NCBI RefSeq assembly: GCF_036370855.1
Contig: NC_088132.1
Location: 62,596,841 to 62,660,840, forward strand
Length of the DNA: 64,000 nucleotides
DNA from: Dromaius novaehollandiae
Lineage: Eukaryota; Chordata; Aves; Casuariiformes; Dromaiidae
Direction: 5' to 3'
Shown: positions 39,401-54,185 of the stretch, piece after piece
Numbering within the stretch: the stretch's first letter is position 1
How the letters are laid out: each line of letters begins with the position of its first letter
Program-made: the position numbers and the translations under genes
The notes under the pieces: generated by a model
The model's input: only the letters and a program-made list of their open reading frames with translations
The model's database searches: none
What the model was told of the DNA's origin: nothing

Positions 39401-41382
39401 TCATACTGCAAAGAACATAAGTTCACATTTATATGGTCACTAAACACGCACTTATATAAACTCAACATTAAGTTTTCCTCAACGCTACATATTCAGCTGT
39501 GTTATATGGAACCAATTCCATTCTCCACCCAATACAGCTCACTGCAGTTGAATTTGCTTTCACAGTTGCACTGTTTTGCTTCACAAGGAGTATCTCACTG
39601 GCAAGAGTCTTTACCAGCCCTAATGACACAGCTACCCCAAATCATACGAGGAGTTTCCTGCGAGCACCCAGCCCACCCGAAGCTTTCCACTGCTCCCTCA
39701 CTGGCCAAGCCCAAAGACTCTGCCACAGCAACTGACATGTTTCATATCACCACTTTCCACTATTTTTGCACAGCTTTCCAGAAGAGGCTCTCATAAGTTA
39801 AAAAAAAGAGTGTATTTTCAGCAGTATGTATAGTGTTTGTTTGGAATGTGTTTAAGGGCTCCAGAAGCAGCAGTCAACACTTCAGTCGTATTTATGCATA
39901 TTTTCTTTCTTCACACTGACCCTTGCCAACATTACTCAGTGCCCCCCCCCTTTTGAAGCTATACAAAAAGTTACTTTTTTCTTTCACAACTACTCACTGA
40001 GGCCTATTCCACTGCTGAAAGCAAGCAAAGCAAAGCCCACGCTGGGTGTCTGTCTCCTGGAGGAGATTGCATCTTTTATTTATCGCCCCTTGGCTTTATT
40101 TTCACAGTGAATTCCTGGCTTAAATGTAATCAGCCAAGAAACCCTCCCTATGTGCACTCCTGTCATTCCTCATCGCTTGCAAACAGAATCAAGTGCAAGC
40201 AGAGGAAAAAAAACCTCAGCATCGCCAATCGAACCGAAGCAGCCCTACTTCTGGTTCTGACAGTCCCGAGGAACCACAGACGTGCCTCAGACCTTTGGAA
40301 AGCGAAGGAAAGCCAAAAGATGAAACTTATAAGAAAGTTAATTAGATTAAAATAAAAAAGAGAGTGATTGTCTCAAAGCTGAACTCCCCCTAGGCAGGAG
40401 GGAAGGGCGCCGAGCCTGGAAACAGCAGCAGCGCTTCCCGTCGGAGAAGAGGCGGCCGCGGGCACGGGCTCCCCGCGGGGCCGGCAGCGAGCGGCGGCGC
40501 CGGGGCACGGACGGGCCGGGCCGGGCCGCACCGCACCGCCCCGCGGGCCGCCGGCGGGAGCGCGGCGCAGCCCTCCGCGCCCTTTGTCAGAGCCTCGCCG
40601 TTTCGCCGGCGGTGAAAAGAAATAAAGAGCCTCTTTTGTCTGGCTTCCCCTTTCGGGGCGGGGGGAGGGGGAGCGGCAGAAAACTGAAAAGGACGCAAAT
40701 AAACATGAAAATGAGAACAAAGTGCCCGGCCCCCTCCCGCTCCGCGGGGCATCGCCCGGCGGCGCAGCCCGGCCGCCCCCCGCGCACAAAGCGGCCGCGG
40801 CCCGACCCCCCCCCCCCGCGGAAGTTTCACCGGGGAGCGACCCCCGGGCGGGGGGCAAGCCGGGCCCGAGACCCCCCGGGACCCCGTGCGGCGCGCCGGC
40901 GGGGCGGACACCCACCTCCGGGGCCGCCGGGAGCCGCCACCGCCCGGGGCGGCGGCGGGGGAGCGTCGTCCAGCGCGGGCAGAGCCGCCGCGTCCCACCC
41001 CCCCCGCCGCTGTCACGGGGCGGCCGCGGCCCCCCGCGCCCCGCCCGGCCCCGCCGCCCCGGCCGCCGGGTGCGGGGCCGCCGCCGCTGCCCGGGAGGCG
41101 CCTTTGTTCGCGGCTCCCCCCGCCGCCGCCGCGCTCGCCCGGCGGAGCCGCTCCCGGGTCTCGCGCTCGGTTTTATTCCTTTATTTCGGGTAACGGCGCA
41201 TCCCGCCCCTGCCCCCCCCGCCGCCTTCTGCTGATTCATTTCCACCCGCGGCCGCGGTCCCGGGGGGAGGGGGCGGCGGCGGCATCTCTCTCGCTCTATT
41301 GTGGCTCGGGGTATTAGGATGACCCGGATTACCGGGGGTGGAGGCGGGGAGGGGACGCGCCGCGCCGCGCCGGGCGGGATTA

Positions 41383-42889
<1,507 letters not shown>

Positions 42890-43289
42890 GTGAGAGGCGT
42901 CCCCGGCGGGCTCGCAACGGCTGCGGCCCCGCGCGGGGAGAGAGGGGCCTGGACTCCTGCCCCAGAGAAAAATTACGGGCCTCGCCTGTTTCAGCCCGCC
43001 TCTAGGGCAGCAGCCGGGGTCGTTTTCCCCACGCGCGGCTGAAGCAGCCTTGGGCGCGGCCGTGTGGGGCGAAGCCAGTTTCAGGTCGCCCCTGGGGCGG
43101 GAGCCGCGGTCGGTTTCCCCACGCGTGACGCAAGCAGCCCACCCCCGCCCCCTCAGGCTGTCCCGTCTATCACAGGCACTACGGTAGCCGGCCCGTGCCG
43201 GCCGCGCGCGGCCGCACGCGCGCTGCCGCGGCCGTTACTGGTCCGGGGAGCGCGGGGCGCGGGCTGGACGTTAACGCCTCGCTCCGCAG

Positions 43290-43350
43290 ATGGCCCGGGC
43301 TGGAACCGCTCCGGTAGCCCAAGGTGAAGGGCTTGGTGCCACAACCCGCA
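43290..43350 (+). ncRNA. Candidate second exon or alternative first exon of the divergent transcript
   Basis: The segment is bounded on the left by a pyrimidine-containing acceptor-like CGCTCCGCAG ending at 43289. On the right is the donor CCCGCA followed by GTGAGTAAAT starting at 43351. The 61-nt segment lies at the outer edge of the CpG island on the plus strand. The donor is full consensus; the acceptor tract is short and interrupted by G, so it may instead be the 3' end of a first exon. No protein similarity was recognised. Confidence 0.22.
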
Positions 43351-44063
43351 GTGAGTAAATCGAATGCAATTAAAATATTATGTTTGCCTTGGTGTTGGAA
43401 GACCTATAAAAAAATGCTGTATTAACCATCTGTTCTGGTTAATTTTTAGCGAGTGGGTATAATGGGTGTAATGCTCGCAGCCTCCATAGTGCATAAAGTA
43501 AAAAGGATTTTTATTATGATTATTTTCAGGATCCGCTCAAATAAACCATTCAAAAATCATACTGGCTGTTCAAATTAAATGGCCTTCCTTGAAAAAGAAA
43601 ATACAATAGCAGCCTCAAAATCAGAATATAAGACTCCTAAATAAGACAAAATAAACCCCAAGTGAAGTCTGTGTTCTGTTACCTCCACTTGCAGCAGGGA
43701 ATGATGGATACAATTCTAGCCCTAGTTACAGACAGGCTGCTGATGCAAAATATTATAGAAATACCACACAGGAAAGACCAGAGCTAACGAATAAAGCTGA
43801 TAACGTTTTCTTTTTTCTTGTGGAGGGAGACTTTGATATAACCTTATTTTAGAACAATGAACTTTTCTTCTTTTTAATGGAATTAAACGTTCTGATAAAC
43901 ATTACTTCGAAAATATCATTTTTTTAGCAACTTGCAGTGGAAAAAACACCTATATATCTTGCTTCCTTTTAACAGTGAATAGCAATTGCTGACATGTTAT
44001 GCAGAATCCCTAATTTGAGTGCCGTATTGCTTCATTTGCTCGTGTAGGCTAACATCCAGCTGG

Positions 44064-44086
44064 ACTACATTTTCCATGATGCAGTG
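44064..44086 (+). promoter_or_regulatory. ZNF143/THAP11-like motif
   Basis: ACTACATTTTCCATGATGC closely follows the ACTACA-N2-TCCCA-N-ATGC consensus bound by ZNF143 and THAP11, which is usually found in promoters. It lies about 1.8 kb upstream of the ZSWIM6 start codon, just outside the CpG island. Binding is inferred from the motif alone. Confidence 0.4.
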
Positions 44087-45783
44087 CAACTGTGTAGTTG
44101 GGACGTGCAGGTCAGGGGAGATGGCTCCATCAGGGAACACTGCTCAAAGAATGTCAAGGGTGTCAGGTGTGAGATCTGGGAAACACAACTAGCGTCAAGC
44201 TAACTTGAAACTTAGTACCTATTTTTGTTCTCCCCAAAAACCTGGACTAGGGCAATAATTTATTTTTTAAACAGGTGATTGAATAGTTTTGCAGAAACTG
44301 CATTTTCTATTAAAAATGCATGAGAAATTCAGTCAACTTTATCAAACTTGCTGACTTAGATTTCTAGAGAAAGATTGGAGGAAAATCTGACAATGGTTTA
44401 GAATATGCAAGTATTGGCTTTTTGGTATGCTACTAAGCTCTTAGTAGCGTTGACTTGTAATTTCTCAAGATAATTTTTCTATGTCTAGGAATTGAACCTT
44501 TTTGCTTTTTTGTTATTGTCATTTGCTTGTGTTAAGAAAACAGCTGATGGTTTTGAGCGAAGATGTTTAAACTGCAGACTAACAGACAGGGTTCAGCATA
44601 CCTTATTTTCTGTGTATTCTATGATTTGTTTTTTTCTTTGGGATCACAAGAGCTACCTTCTGGGAAGAAAATGAGTGTAAACTGATGTAAGGTGCTTCCC
44701 AAGTACAAATGGTCACTCTTGAGGCATTGGTTTCACACGTTTGCAGACACCTTGCTAGGATGTCAGCTGGCTTCTCATCATTTTAGGCATGTATCTTCCA
44801 AGGGATCCACTGCATTTATATACTTACTAAATTTGGGGGGTATTTGGGAGCCTGAACACTACAGGCAAGAAATGAGGACACTGTGTTTTCCTTTGCTATT
44901 AGAATAGTATTGATTTCAGGATTTCTGAGAGTAGAGAAAGGGGAATGTAGAAGGTAAGAAATGAATAACTTTATGATGGCCTATGTATATATATGAGAGC
45001 AGAAAAAATATATATTTAATTTTGTCCCCATTACTTAATCTTTGTTAAGAATTCTCCACATCTTGAAGCAATTTTTCTTGTGTGTTGTTCAAGCGTTATT
45101 TCTGTTCTAAGCAAGTGTCTAGCAAGTCAGTAAAAATGCTCTTCTAAATTGGGTAATGACTTGTTCTTTACCAGGTCTTAGCCGCCTGCTGCAGTAAAAA
45201 TAACACCCTAATACCACTGGAAGAATTCTTCATGTCATAATAAACAAGCTGTACACTAAGAATTGAGAAATAAGAAGAGTGAGAGGTATGCCAATGAGAA
45301 ATAAAATATCTATGACAAGTAAAAGTAGCCTATGAGTCAATTATTTCAACTTAGTAATTTTTTTTACCTTTTCAGATCTGGGGAAAAGAATAATCAAAAA
45401 TTGACTTAAGAAATCCTAGAGAAAAGCAGAGGAAAAAGCCCATAAATGCACCTGTTCCATTCATCTACCACTCAGCGGAAATAGCTGCTTCCCATTAACT
45501 GGGCTAGGGGGTAAATGAAGCATCTTTGTTCTTGAGGTTATGCCACAAGCATCGGGTACACTTCTCCTGGGCTGCTCCTGCGCTGATGTACCTGTACAAC
45601 AGCAGTAGCACTAACAGCTTACAAGTTATAATCTAAGCCTGAAGTTCCACTGTTCTGCCAGTGTTGCCCTTTGCTTTCAGAGAGTTAAATGAACTCAACA
45701 GGGAAGGAATGTTAATCCCAGTGAAGAAATTAAGGTGTGTTAAAGCCATGCCATAACTGTGTTTAAATTTGTAGTTAGTTGGG

Positions 45784-45795
45784 TTTTTTTTTTTT
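45784..45795 (+). repeat. Poly-T run (12)
   Basis: Twelve T followed by CAATAG. It resembles a polypyrimidine tract, but no exon was recognised downstream. Confidence 0.6.
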
Positions 45796-48457
45796 CAATA
45801 GGTGCTCTTTTGTCGGGAGACCTTACTGAGCCTTCATTTCCTCTTTTTCTGCTTCATGCTTTTAGAAGGGCTGTATTCCAGAGTTATACAGAGGGGAAAG
45901 AATGGCTGCAGAACAGCAACCTGAACTTGGTTAACATCCCACACTTAGCCAAAGGCTGTTCTGCAAGCTTCTTGGAAATACAGCCTTGGCAACAGCTCAG
46001 TTAAACTCTTTCTTAATAATGTTTCAAAGCACTAGGCCACTTGTGATCATTTTCAGTCATTGCAGTAACATATACAAGGCTTAGGTATTCTATAGGTTTT
46101 GCTTATTTAAAAGAAAAATCACATACAGCTGTACAGTTGTCTCTGTATGACATAAAAAAATGATCTGTATGTAGAAAACTCTAGATTTCAGACAACTGAG
46201 TGCTGGACAATACAAGTCACCCTGGTGGTTAAAACTTATCTGGAAAGATGAGAACAAGAACAACAACCATTAAGGGGAGACATGGCATTACTGCATTTAA
46301 GTAGACCAAAAGTCCAAATTCATGCTTTGCATAAAATATTTCTAAACACAGGGAGGTCAGGGAGTCAGAGATGCAGAGGAAAAAATTCGGGAAAGGAGAC
46401 TGAAATTGGCAGGATTCTCAGAGCTAAAGCTCTAAGAAAAATTATTGAGAGTTAATTAAAAGTTTAATAATTGAGTACAAGAAAAGCTGATCGATATACT
46501 GAAGCAAATGAATTTACAATGCTGAACACATCTTTTTTTAACCTGTTCCTTTACAGTTTTTTTTAGATAACTAAGCACTTTAGTTCCTATAAGAAAGCTA
46601 TAGATATTATGGATTCCAAATGTATTTGTTGTTTGAAAGCTTGAAAAACAATGCTGTAGGAAAAGGCAGCTAATACAACTACACTTTGTGTTAGTTGCAT
46701 GAAGTTCACAATTAGCAAATTATTTGGGAAAACAGACAGTAGGGATGAGAACTGATGAAGTAATCATCTTAAGATTGTAGATGAAGAAAATAGTACTGTT
46801 TGGTTCATATCTTCAGGTTTTTAAATCTTCTCTCAAATAGTTTTATTCACTGTGTTTGGAGACTATTTTTACCTATGAGTTAAAAATAGAAAGTCTGCCT
46901 TTAAAAGTCTGCCTTTTAAATCAAACCAAACACTCTAGGATAAATATTGCCAGCACTTTTAAGACTTTAGAGTTCTTCCATTAAAGTGAAAATAAACTAG
47001 CAGCACTGAATGAGGCCTTTCAAAATGCAGCTTTTTACCCTAATTAAATTCCACAATGATTCCAAAACCAGAGTCAGATGCTAGAGTCTAAAAACATTTA
47101 GGAAAATGTACTTAAAATGCTGAGCATGCTTTATCAGTTTTCTAGAATAGTGTAAAGAGAAAAACATCTTAATTTGAGCTAAATCCTCTTGACATTCATT
47201 GCTATGTCCTCTGCCTTTTTGTGGCTTGATACTTGACTTATGAAGTCATTCTGAGATGGACTGAAGGGGAGGGCATTGTGTATGCCAGAGTCTCAGAGCT
47301 ATGTGAATTAATACTGCTCTGTATTTCCTCAAGGAATGAGCACATTCAGTTTACATTTATTGAGAATAGACCCTGGGAATGAATTATTTCTTCCTTATAA
47401 GGAGCCTTGTGTTGGGATATCTGTTGGGACAGTTTAGCTCACTACTGAGTTACTAGGGATAAAAGCATCACTGTTGCAAGTAAAGTGAAAGTGTGCAAGT
47501 GACTCCTGAAAGTTAAACATGTTGAACTGCTTTAGAAAGTTCAGAATTTCAAGGTCTTGGAACAGAGGAATAAGATCATCTCACCTTTCTTTAGAGTTTT
47601 AACTTACTCGCTTAACATTTGCAAAAGCCTAAAGCAGAAAATTCTGTCTCTGAGAGGAAGCTGTATTTAACATCACTGTAGATTTGTTGTGGCCTTCTAC
47701 GGATCTAAGTTGCAAAATTTTTGAACTCTCAAAGTAAAAACAGTGTTATTCCTCTCGCAAATTTTTGTAAACTTTGTTTTTAGAGGTATATATTTCTCTA
47801 GGATCAATATAAGTTTGCCAAAAACTTCTCCCTCTAGAAATGTTTTTTTCCCCCTTTAATGCAAGTACATACACTTAATTTTGGTAAGGGGGTTGGGAAA
47901 TCCGAAAAAAATAAAAATAAAAACAAGATTTCTAAAGCTTTAACCTGTTCTAGTGTCACACATTCTCCCCCAGAAATATGATAGACCAGTTCAGAAGTTA
48001 ATCAATCAGTTGCAAAATGCCACTGATCTGTCTTCCAACACTTATAGGAACTCCTCAGCATATATAATGCACAGACAGTGAAGTATTGTTTAGTCAAAAT
48101 TATGCTACTGATGGTCTAACTGGAAATATAATTGGACTGGCTTCTTGTGGATAAGCATTCTATGCTAACCAACTTACTTTTATCCTCTCTAGCTTCCTCC
48201 CTTTAAGCTGCACCACCGCTTTGGACTTCCTTGTATTAGACCCTACCCAATAGCCACTGGGCTATGGCAGGCAATGTATTCTTGGCTGGAAACTCTCATG
48301 CAAACCTCAATCCACTAATGTCAGGAACAAAAATCGTTGCTTACCCAGATGTTCTCCTGTGGCAAAGAAAGAAAATAAATACCTGCACAACTGTAACTAA
48401 AAATACTCAGAAGTCCATTTTCCAGGATGCAAAGTACTGGTAGAATGGCTCTGAGGC

Positions 48458-48479
48458 AAAAAAAAAAAAAAAAAAAAAA
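48458..48479 (+). repeat. Poly-A run (22)
   Basis: Twenty-two A followed by GACAAAAAAGAAAAAA. Frames full of Phe on the minus strand come from this tract. Confidence 0.85.
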
Positions 48480-49378
48480 GACAAAAAAGAAAAAACCTCC
48501 TCCTCCCATCTGAGTCCAGATTCATTTGTGATGGCGAGAGAGCTGTACTGACAAGGAAACAGGTTAAATCTGCCAAAAAATTCAAACGGTATGCTCGCTG
48601 CAGGAGTTGAAGCTCCTGCCCTACAATGTACAGATGTGGTGCCTATTTCTAGGACCCTTGCTGTGCTGCTGCCTCTGTGTCTCCACCAACCCAGCCAAGA
48701 CAGCAGTGCAAGGAGAGGAAAGTACAGCTAGTTAGCCAGCAATTGCTTCAACTATTTGCCAGTCTTCTGTGAACTGCTCTGCCTTTATAAATGATTACTG
48801 AGAACCTACAGAAGTTATGGAGGCAGAGGAAAGTCAGACATTGTTCAGCAATATTAAAATGGTTCCTGTTTAAATAACCGTCATTCTTTTAAAAAGCTGG
48901 GTACAATGTCTGCTTCCTCTAACTTAGTCACCAGTGATTGCATATGGTAAACTGGGGAAACTGCTTGAGCTGAACTTAAACATATTTTCTTAACAATCCG
49001 TTTATACTTTGATTCCCACTGGTTGTTAAACTCTTAATTCACAAATATTCAGAGTATTACAAACCTTCCTGTAGCTTTGCTGGAGCTGAAATACATCCAG
49101 TTAGGATTTGTAGAGTAGTCTTTTCTTGGTTGTATCAGTGACAAGCTTGCAAGGTAGTAGTCTCACAGCTGGCTCCCTTTGTGCAGTTTTAGCCCACTTA
49201 AACTGTGGTCACAACCTGAGGTAATTGAATCTGTCTTCAGGTACAAATTAGACAAACCTACACTCAGAACTTCTCACAGGAAGAAAATCCCTCCTCTTCC
49301 TCCCCATTATATAAGAATCTAGGCTTCCATCTGTCTCAAGCAGAGTACCCAAGTAGTATTGTAGCTGCACTGTGTCAC

Positions 49379-49391
49379 AGTGCCCCCTGGT
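49379..49391 (-). promoter_or_regulatory. CTCF-like core motif
   Basis: AGTGCCCCCTGGT on the plus strand matches the reverse complement of the CTCF core (AGCGCCCCCTGGT) at 12 of 13 positions; the following bases are T-rich and do not extend the match. It lies about 7 kb upstream of ZSWIM6 and could act as an insulator or loop anchor. One CTCF-like motif in 20 kb can occur by chance. Confidence 0.35.
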
Positions 49392-52300
49392 TTTTTTCAT
49401 TTGTAGGACACAGTGAATACAGTCTGTGATGTGGATTAAGCTCTTTATTTTCATAAAATAGTTTAATGAAGTACAAAGTCTTATTCTGTTCCTCAGCCTA
49501 TCTGGATTGGATATAAGGGCTTCTTTGTAATTCAGACACTCTGTGAAACAGAAGACTGAGATTTCCTGTATTGCAGAAATGTGCCATCGTGTTAAGCTTC
49601 ATTTGGGCAAAGAGAACAACACGGAAGAATAATTAGTAAAGACCTGATACGGGTATAACATTTGGGGGATTTGTCTTTACTCTCTTCAGTTTTCATCTTC
49701 TATTTGTTGTAGCTGTGTAGCTGTATTTGGTGTCAACTCCATCCTTAAGCAGACTGCCATTTAAAAGCTATGGTATTGTATCAGATTGGGTTGAGCTAAG
49801 TAAAAACTTTGGCATTAAAAAAAGTATTAGAAATTTTGTAGCCCAAGTGCTAACTAGAACGATGTATCTTGTTTTACCATGCTATTCCTGCAAAGCCAAA
49901 TGACTCAGCTGTGGGATGCTCCATCCCATTGGAGTTAAACACAGTTTACCAATGAATATCTTGGGTGATCTTGATATGCTTTTACTTTATTTTACACTAA
50001 CTGTATATATTTGCTTTGTATATTAGTCTGTTTTTACCGCTTCTCTTTCCCATATCCCTTTGACAGTACTTCGATAGTGACAGTTCAGTATAGAAACAGA
50101 CATTATACTTCTTTTTTCTAACTAATGCCCCCTAAACATTTCATCCACTTATGTTCCTACTTCTTATTCTTCCTGTTCTGCAATCTTGGAAATTGTACCA
50201 GAGCTAATATCTTGGCTAAGTCTTGTAATCAAATTCAGAAGATAGAGATAAAATATGGTTAGAGCTCTGCAGTAAAACTTTGTTAGAAAACCCACTACTT
50301 CTTTCTACTTCAGTAGCTTCAAAGGTTTCATTGGAATCCCTTTCTTGGAGCAGGGCTTTAATTCTTTTCCACTGGCATGTGGCTAAACAGCATCTAACTT
50401 TTGAAGTTGTTCTGAACAGAAAGGGAGAGCATTCTTCCTTTTCCTCTTCTATGCTCCAGGGATTAAGATGAGCAGAGAGATATGCCTCCACTGCACTTCT
50501 ACACTTGGAATAACAGTGGCACAATGTACTCTTACTTTCCCAGAGTGCTAGTGCTTTGAGCCTGTTCCATGGGGATATTAGAATTTGCAAGAATTTGTCA
50601 GTATTTCTTAGTTTTAACTACTGAAAAGGAAGGGACCTCTTGATACTTAATATGTATCCATATTTCTTGAATAAATTGGGTAGGACTCACAGAATATCTG
50701 TCCTGTTGCTAGACACTGTCCTCTGCTGAGCTGTATTTGGGGACCTTCAAAAGCAACAGATAGAGGCACTATTTGTGGTGTGGTTCACACGCTGTAGGAG
50801 ATACTGTGTCAGGCTGGCTGTAGGCTTAGGCAGATGTCACCATCAGCCACCCTAGGGATGTTGTGATCCATGAGCAGGAGGAATAGAAATCTGTTCTGGT
50901 GTGTTCATGTAAAATACATTTTTTCAGTTGTTCCAAAAAATGGAGGTTGCGGGTAGGGTAGGGACAGGTCTCTGTGAAGCCTCTGAATTCGTTGAGCTGT
51001 GATGGCTGCAGTGAAGATCCAATGCTATGTTACTGCTCTCCCCAAACTGTGAAGAAGGAAGAATCTCTCCAGTACGCTGAGTCAGAACTGCTTCCCAGTT
51101 AGTAACTTTCATACATGTTTCTCAGAGCTTCGTTACAGCCAGCACAAAAATCAACTTGTTCTTCTGTGGTTTCAGTGGTTCTGAGTAGCAGCAGCAAAGC
51201 CTGGCAGATGCTGTCCAGTTTTCACTTTGCTCAGGGCAGCAGCACATGCACCAAAGCTCTCCAAATGCAAACCTGGACAGCCAATACTGCATCAATTTGC
51301 ACCCTATTCTGACCTTTCAGCTTATCTTTGCAAACATAAAGGCTTTGATTTCTGTATTTTAAAACAAAAGTTTACCGGCTGTGGTTGAATGGCTGTTTTG
51401 CATGTTCTCTAGGAAAGCTAGAGATGTTTACTTTAACAGGAAAGTAAGAAATCACTAGGGTATGGGTCAGGAGTGGAAGAACTGAGGAAGAGAAGGGCAG
51501 AAGTAATGCAAGCAAGACTTGGAGGATGATCTAGCGCCCAGCCCTTTGCCAACTCCACCCTCTAAATGGCATTTACCACCATGGAAATTGGATCCACCCT
51601 GGACTGATTCTAACATCAGGAAAATCCTCCTAAAATAACTCTGGACCTTACAAAAGTTGCAGTTTCCTCTCCCAATAATTGATGCTGTGGTGATGACCTC
51701 CATCTGGTACTCATGAGTTACAGTCACTACATCTGCTAAGGAGAAGAAGGCAACTTTTTCCTGTGTTCAGAATCTCTTGCCTTCTCTGCAGTGATGGACC
51801 TAGGAGTGAAAAATTGTTTGCTCAGTTCGAGCACTTCTTGAAAGGAATGGTATCCCCAGTACTGGCAACTTGGAAATGAAAATGCAACTTCTGTTTACTC
51901 AGGTTTTTAAGAAATGTAAATGAAGAGGAACCACTTTAATAGTACCTAGGGATCAGTCTAAATTCCATTATTGCCATTGAATGTGGGTTTATTTCATACT
52001 GTTTACTAAATTGGGAGTATAACCATGGCAACATTCAGGACACACTCTGTATGGATCTGCCAACACAAGAGTGAAATTAGCATTCAGAAGACAACTGCTT
52101 GGAAGTGGCTTGAGAGCTAAAAATCATGTTTCAGACTACAGTCAGGATAATGATAAACTTCAGCATCCGCAGAGTGAACATTATGCAAAACTTACTACTT
52201 CATCTTAAGCTAATCTCACCAAAAGTTTTTGTGGTATCATTTGTATAGGTTTTATCTGGCTAAGTAAAAGCATAATGATATAAATACATATATCCAGCTT

Positions 52301-53741
52301 TGATTCTGACAAGCCTCATAGCATTTTGTGTGAAGTATGCCTAAAAATACAAAAGCCAATAACCTTTTATGCTCAGCTGTAGTTGGTTGGATGGTTAAAA
52401 TTACTTTGCTTGGAAAATATATAGAATTACAGTTCCTAGACAAGATGAAGGTTCTACTTTTTGCATATAAAGAAAAGAGGTGAGGGGTGAATGGAAATAA
52501 AGAGGGGAATGTAATAGGAACTTTCTGAGTTAGTCCTTTGCTGTTCCAGGTAATGTATTGATAAACTATTGATATCAATAAACTTAATCTAAGAGCTAAC
52601 TTTTTGTTGTTGTTGCTTGTTGTTTCATTGAAGTTGTGGTCTAAGAGAATGAAATTGGACTGAATAATAGCTTGTTTCTTCACGTCTCTCCACAGGTCAC
52701 TTCTTTCTGAAAGGAACATAATCAATGTAACTACACATTTCTTATTGAGAGTTACACCAGCTGTTGCAAGTAATGCTGAACAAAAATATTTCCCTGGTGA
52801 CTTTTGCCTGCACTTTCATCTGTGGCTAACTTCACTGGTTTTGTTTAAGTCAGTTTCATCTTTTGTGTGCCTTTGTCACATAAAGACATATGTTTCTATA
52901 AATAAGCTTCACAAGTCATTTAGGAGATGTGTAGGAAAATGTAGAACTACTTTTAACTAACTTTTATAAGTTGGCTAGATTTTAAGCTGACTCTGCCCTT
53001 TTAACAGATGCTCAGAAAAGTGACTGTTCTTTATTGCCTCAACATACCATTTTGGGATAACACATCAGCCAGTCTGATGGAATACTTTATGCAGAATTAC
53101 TACTTCCTCTGAGTCAGTGCTGTAAATGACAATTACGTCTGCAAAGAACACAGCATCATTCATCTCCCTTGCTGCCCTCATGACTAGAAGTGATACACCT
53201 AGGGAAGGGTATGTTACTCCTAACAATGATATGGATCTATAGAAATGATGGAATTGTCACTAGTAAAACACAAAAGACCAAAACATTGAATATTTGTTCT
53301 GTTTGGCGCATGTGGGTAAAAACTAATTTTTTATTACCTCACAAAGTGAGGAAATGCATCCTATTCCAGCAGTAACTCAGGAGTCTGTTAGCCATCAAAG
53401 TTAGGTTTAAAGAACCGCGTTCAGATAACTTTGATTATCTATTTTTAAACTGACTGAGCAGCTCTCTGATTTGTTATTTTCTATAAATTAGAAACAGAAA
53501 GGCAAGCCAGAGGACTTGACGTAGCTAGAGTAGTCACAGTAAAAAGGCTAAGTAGGACGACCCAGATGTTTATTCACCATCAGTGTAACACCTATCTAGG
53601 CAAAATGATAGGTAACTCATACAAGTCTTATCAGTAAGCTATAAAAGGAAATCAGTAGAACTAATGTCAGTCCATAGGGGTGTATGAAAAATAGATATAT
53701 TGACCCCAGTTTTATTAAATGACACACTTGATAAAAATAAC

Positions 53742-53769
53742 AGTGTTTATGTAATAGTGTTTATGTAAT
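53742..53769 (+). repeat. Exact 14-bp tandem duplication
   Basis: AGTGTTTATGTAAT occurs twice head to tail. It lies about 180 bases left of the CR1 copy. Consistent with a recent slippage or break-repair duplication. Confidence 0.75.
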
Positions 53770-53949
53770 ACTTAGACTTTTTGCAGACATTTTGACTTAT
53801 TGTTGCATGACACTTTTTATGTATCATGCTAGTTTAATCAATATGGCCTGTTAATTAATTGAATATTGGTTAACTGACAACTCAAAATGAAGCAGTAGAT
53901 GGAGAATTCTAACTAGCAAGTATATTCATATGGGGATTATTTTAGGAGT

Positions 53950-54185
53950 TGCTTTTAGCCATGTGTTATTTAATGCTTGTATAAATTATATCAAAGATTT
54001 ACAGAGTTATTAATGATAGCTCTAGATGATCCAAAAGATTGGGGATGTAATAAACAACAAAGATAAGTCATTGATGCAATCCAGATGACTTTGTTTAATA
54101 AATTGGTTGCAAGCAGACAAGTGTTTTGTGGCTAACTATAAAGTAATACATCTGTGAACAGTGAAGGCAGCCTGTCCTTTTTACC
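53950..54185 (+). mobile_element. CR1-family LINE fragment, part 1 (end of the reverse-transcriptase ORF)
   Basis: Diverged but followable match to the 3' part of a CR1 (L3-like) element in sense orientation. TATAAATTATATCAAAG and the GATGATCCAAAAGATTGGGG stretch correspond to the (I)xND and FADDT-KL region of the ORF. AAGTCATTGATGCAATCCAG, AATAAATTGG, and GCTAACTATAAAGTAATACA follow in the order of the consensus. Many substitutions and indels mean it is old and inactive. The left boundary is uncertain; related sequence may extend further left. The alignment was made from memory of the CR1 consensus. Confidence 0.6.

Larger units (their letters stand above)
33801..40384. other. Intron 1 interval, candidate conserved noncoding DNA at the left
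   Basis: About 33.82-34.45 kb has the mixed composition and homeobox/SOX/POU-like words (ATTAAC, AACAATG, ATTAATT, ATGCAT) typical of conserved noncoding elements. This is an impression, not a measured conservation. The rest is AT-rich with homopolymer runs. The plus-strand frames at 36709-37086 (125 codons) and 36980-37402 (140 codons) overlap each other in different frames and are unrecognised. Confidence 0.45.
43351..53949. other. Upstream intergenic DNA without recognised genes
   Basis: AT-rich sequence upstream of ZSWIM6 with only short frames. The minus-strand frame at 50216-50590 (124 codons) and the one at 52252-52725 (157 codons) have no known domain. SMIM15, the neighbour upstream of ZSWIM6 in human, is not seen. 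Motif candidates at 44.06 and 49.38 kb are listed separately. Confidence 0.6.

Noticed and set aside
40373..41245. Long open frames (up to 290 codons) on both strands in the CpG island
   Set aside because: They are Pro/Arg/Gly/Ala-rich low-complexity frames, exist on both strands and in several frames, and match no family. GC richness removes stop codons.
50216..50590. 124-codon minus-strand frame
   Set aside because: It contains a plausible-looking charged stretch but no recognisable domain. An overlapping plus-strand frame and lack of any gene context argue for chance.
52252..52725. 157-codon minus-strand frame
   Set aside because: Composition looks like chance AT-rich sequence, with no domain, no splice context and no family match.
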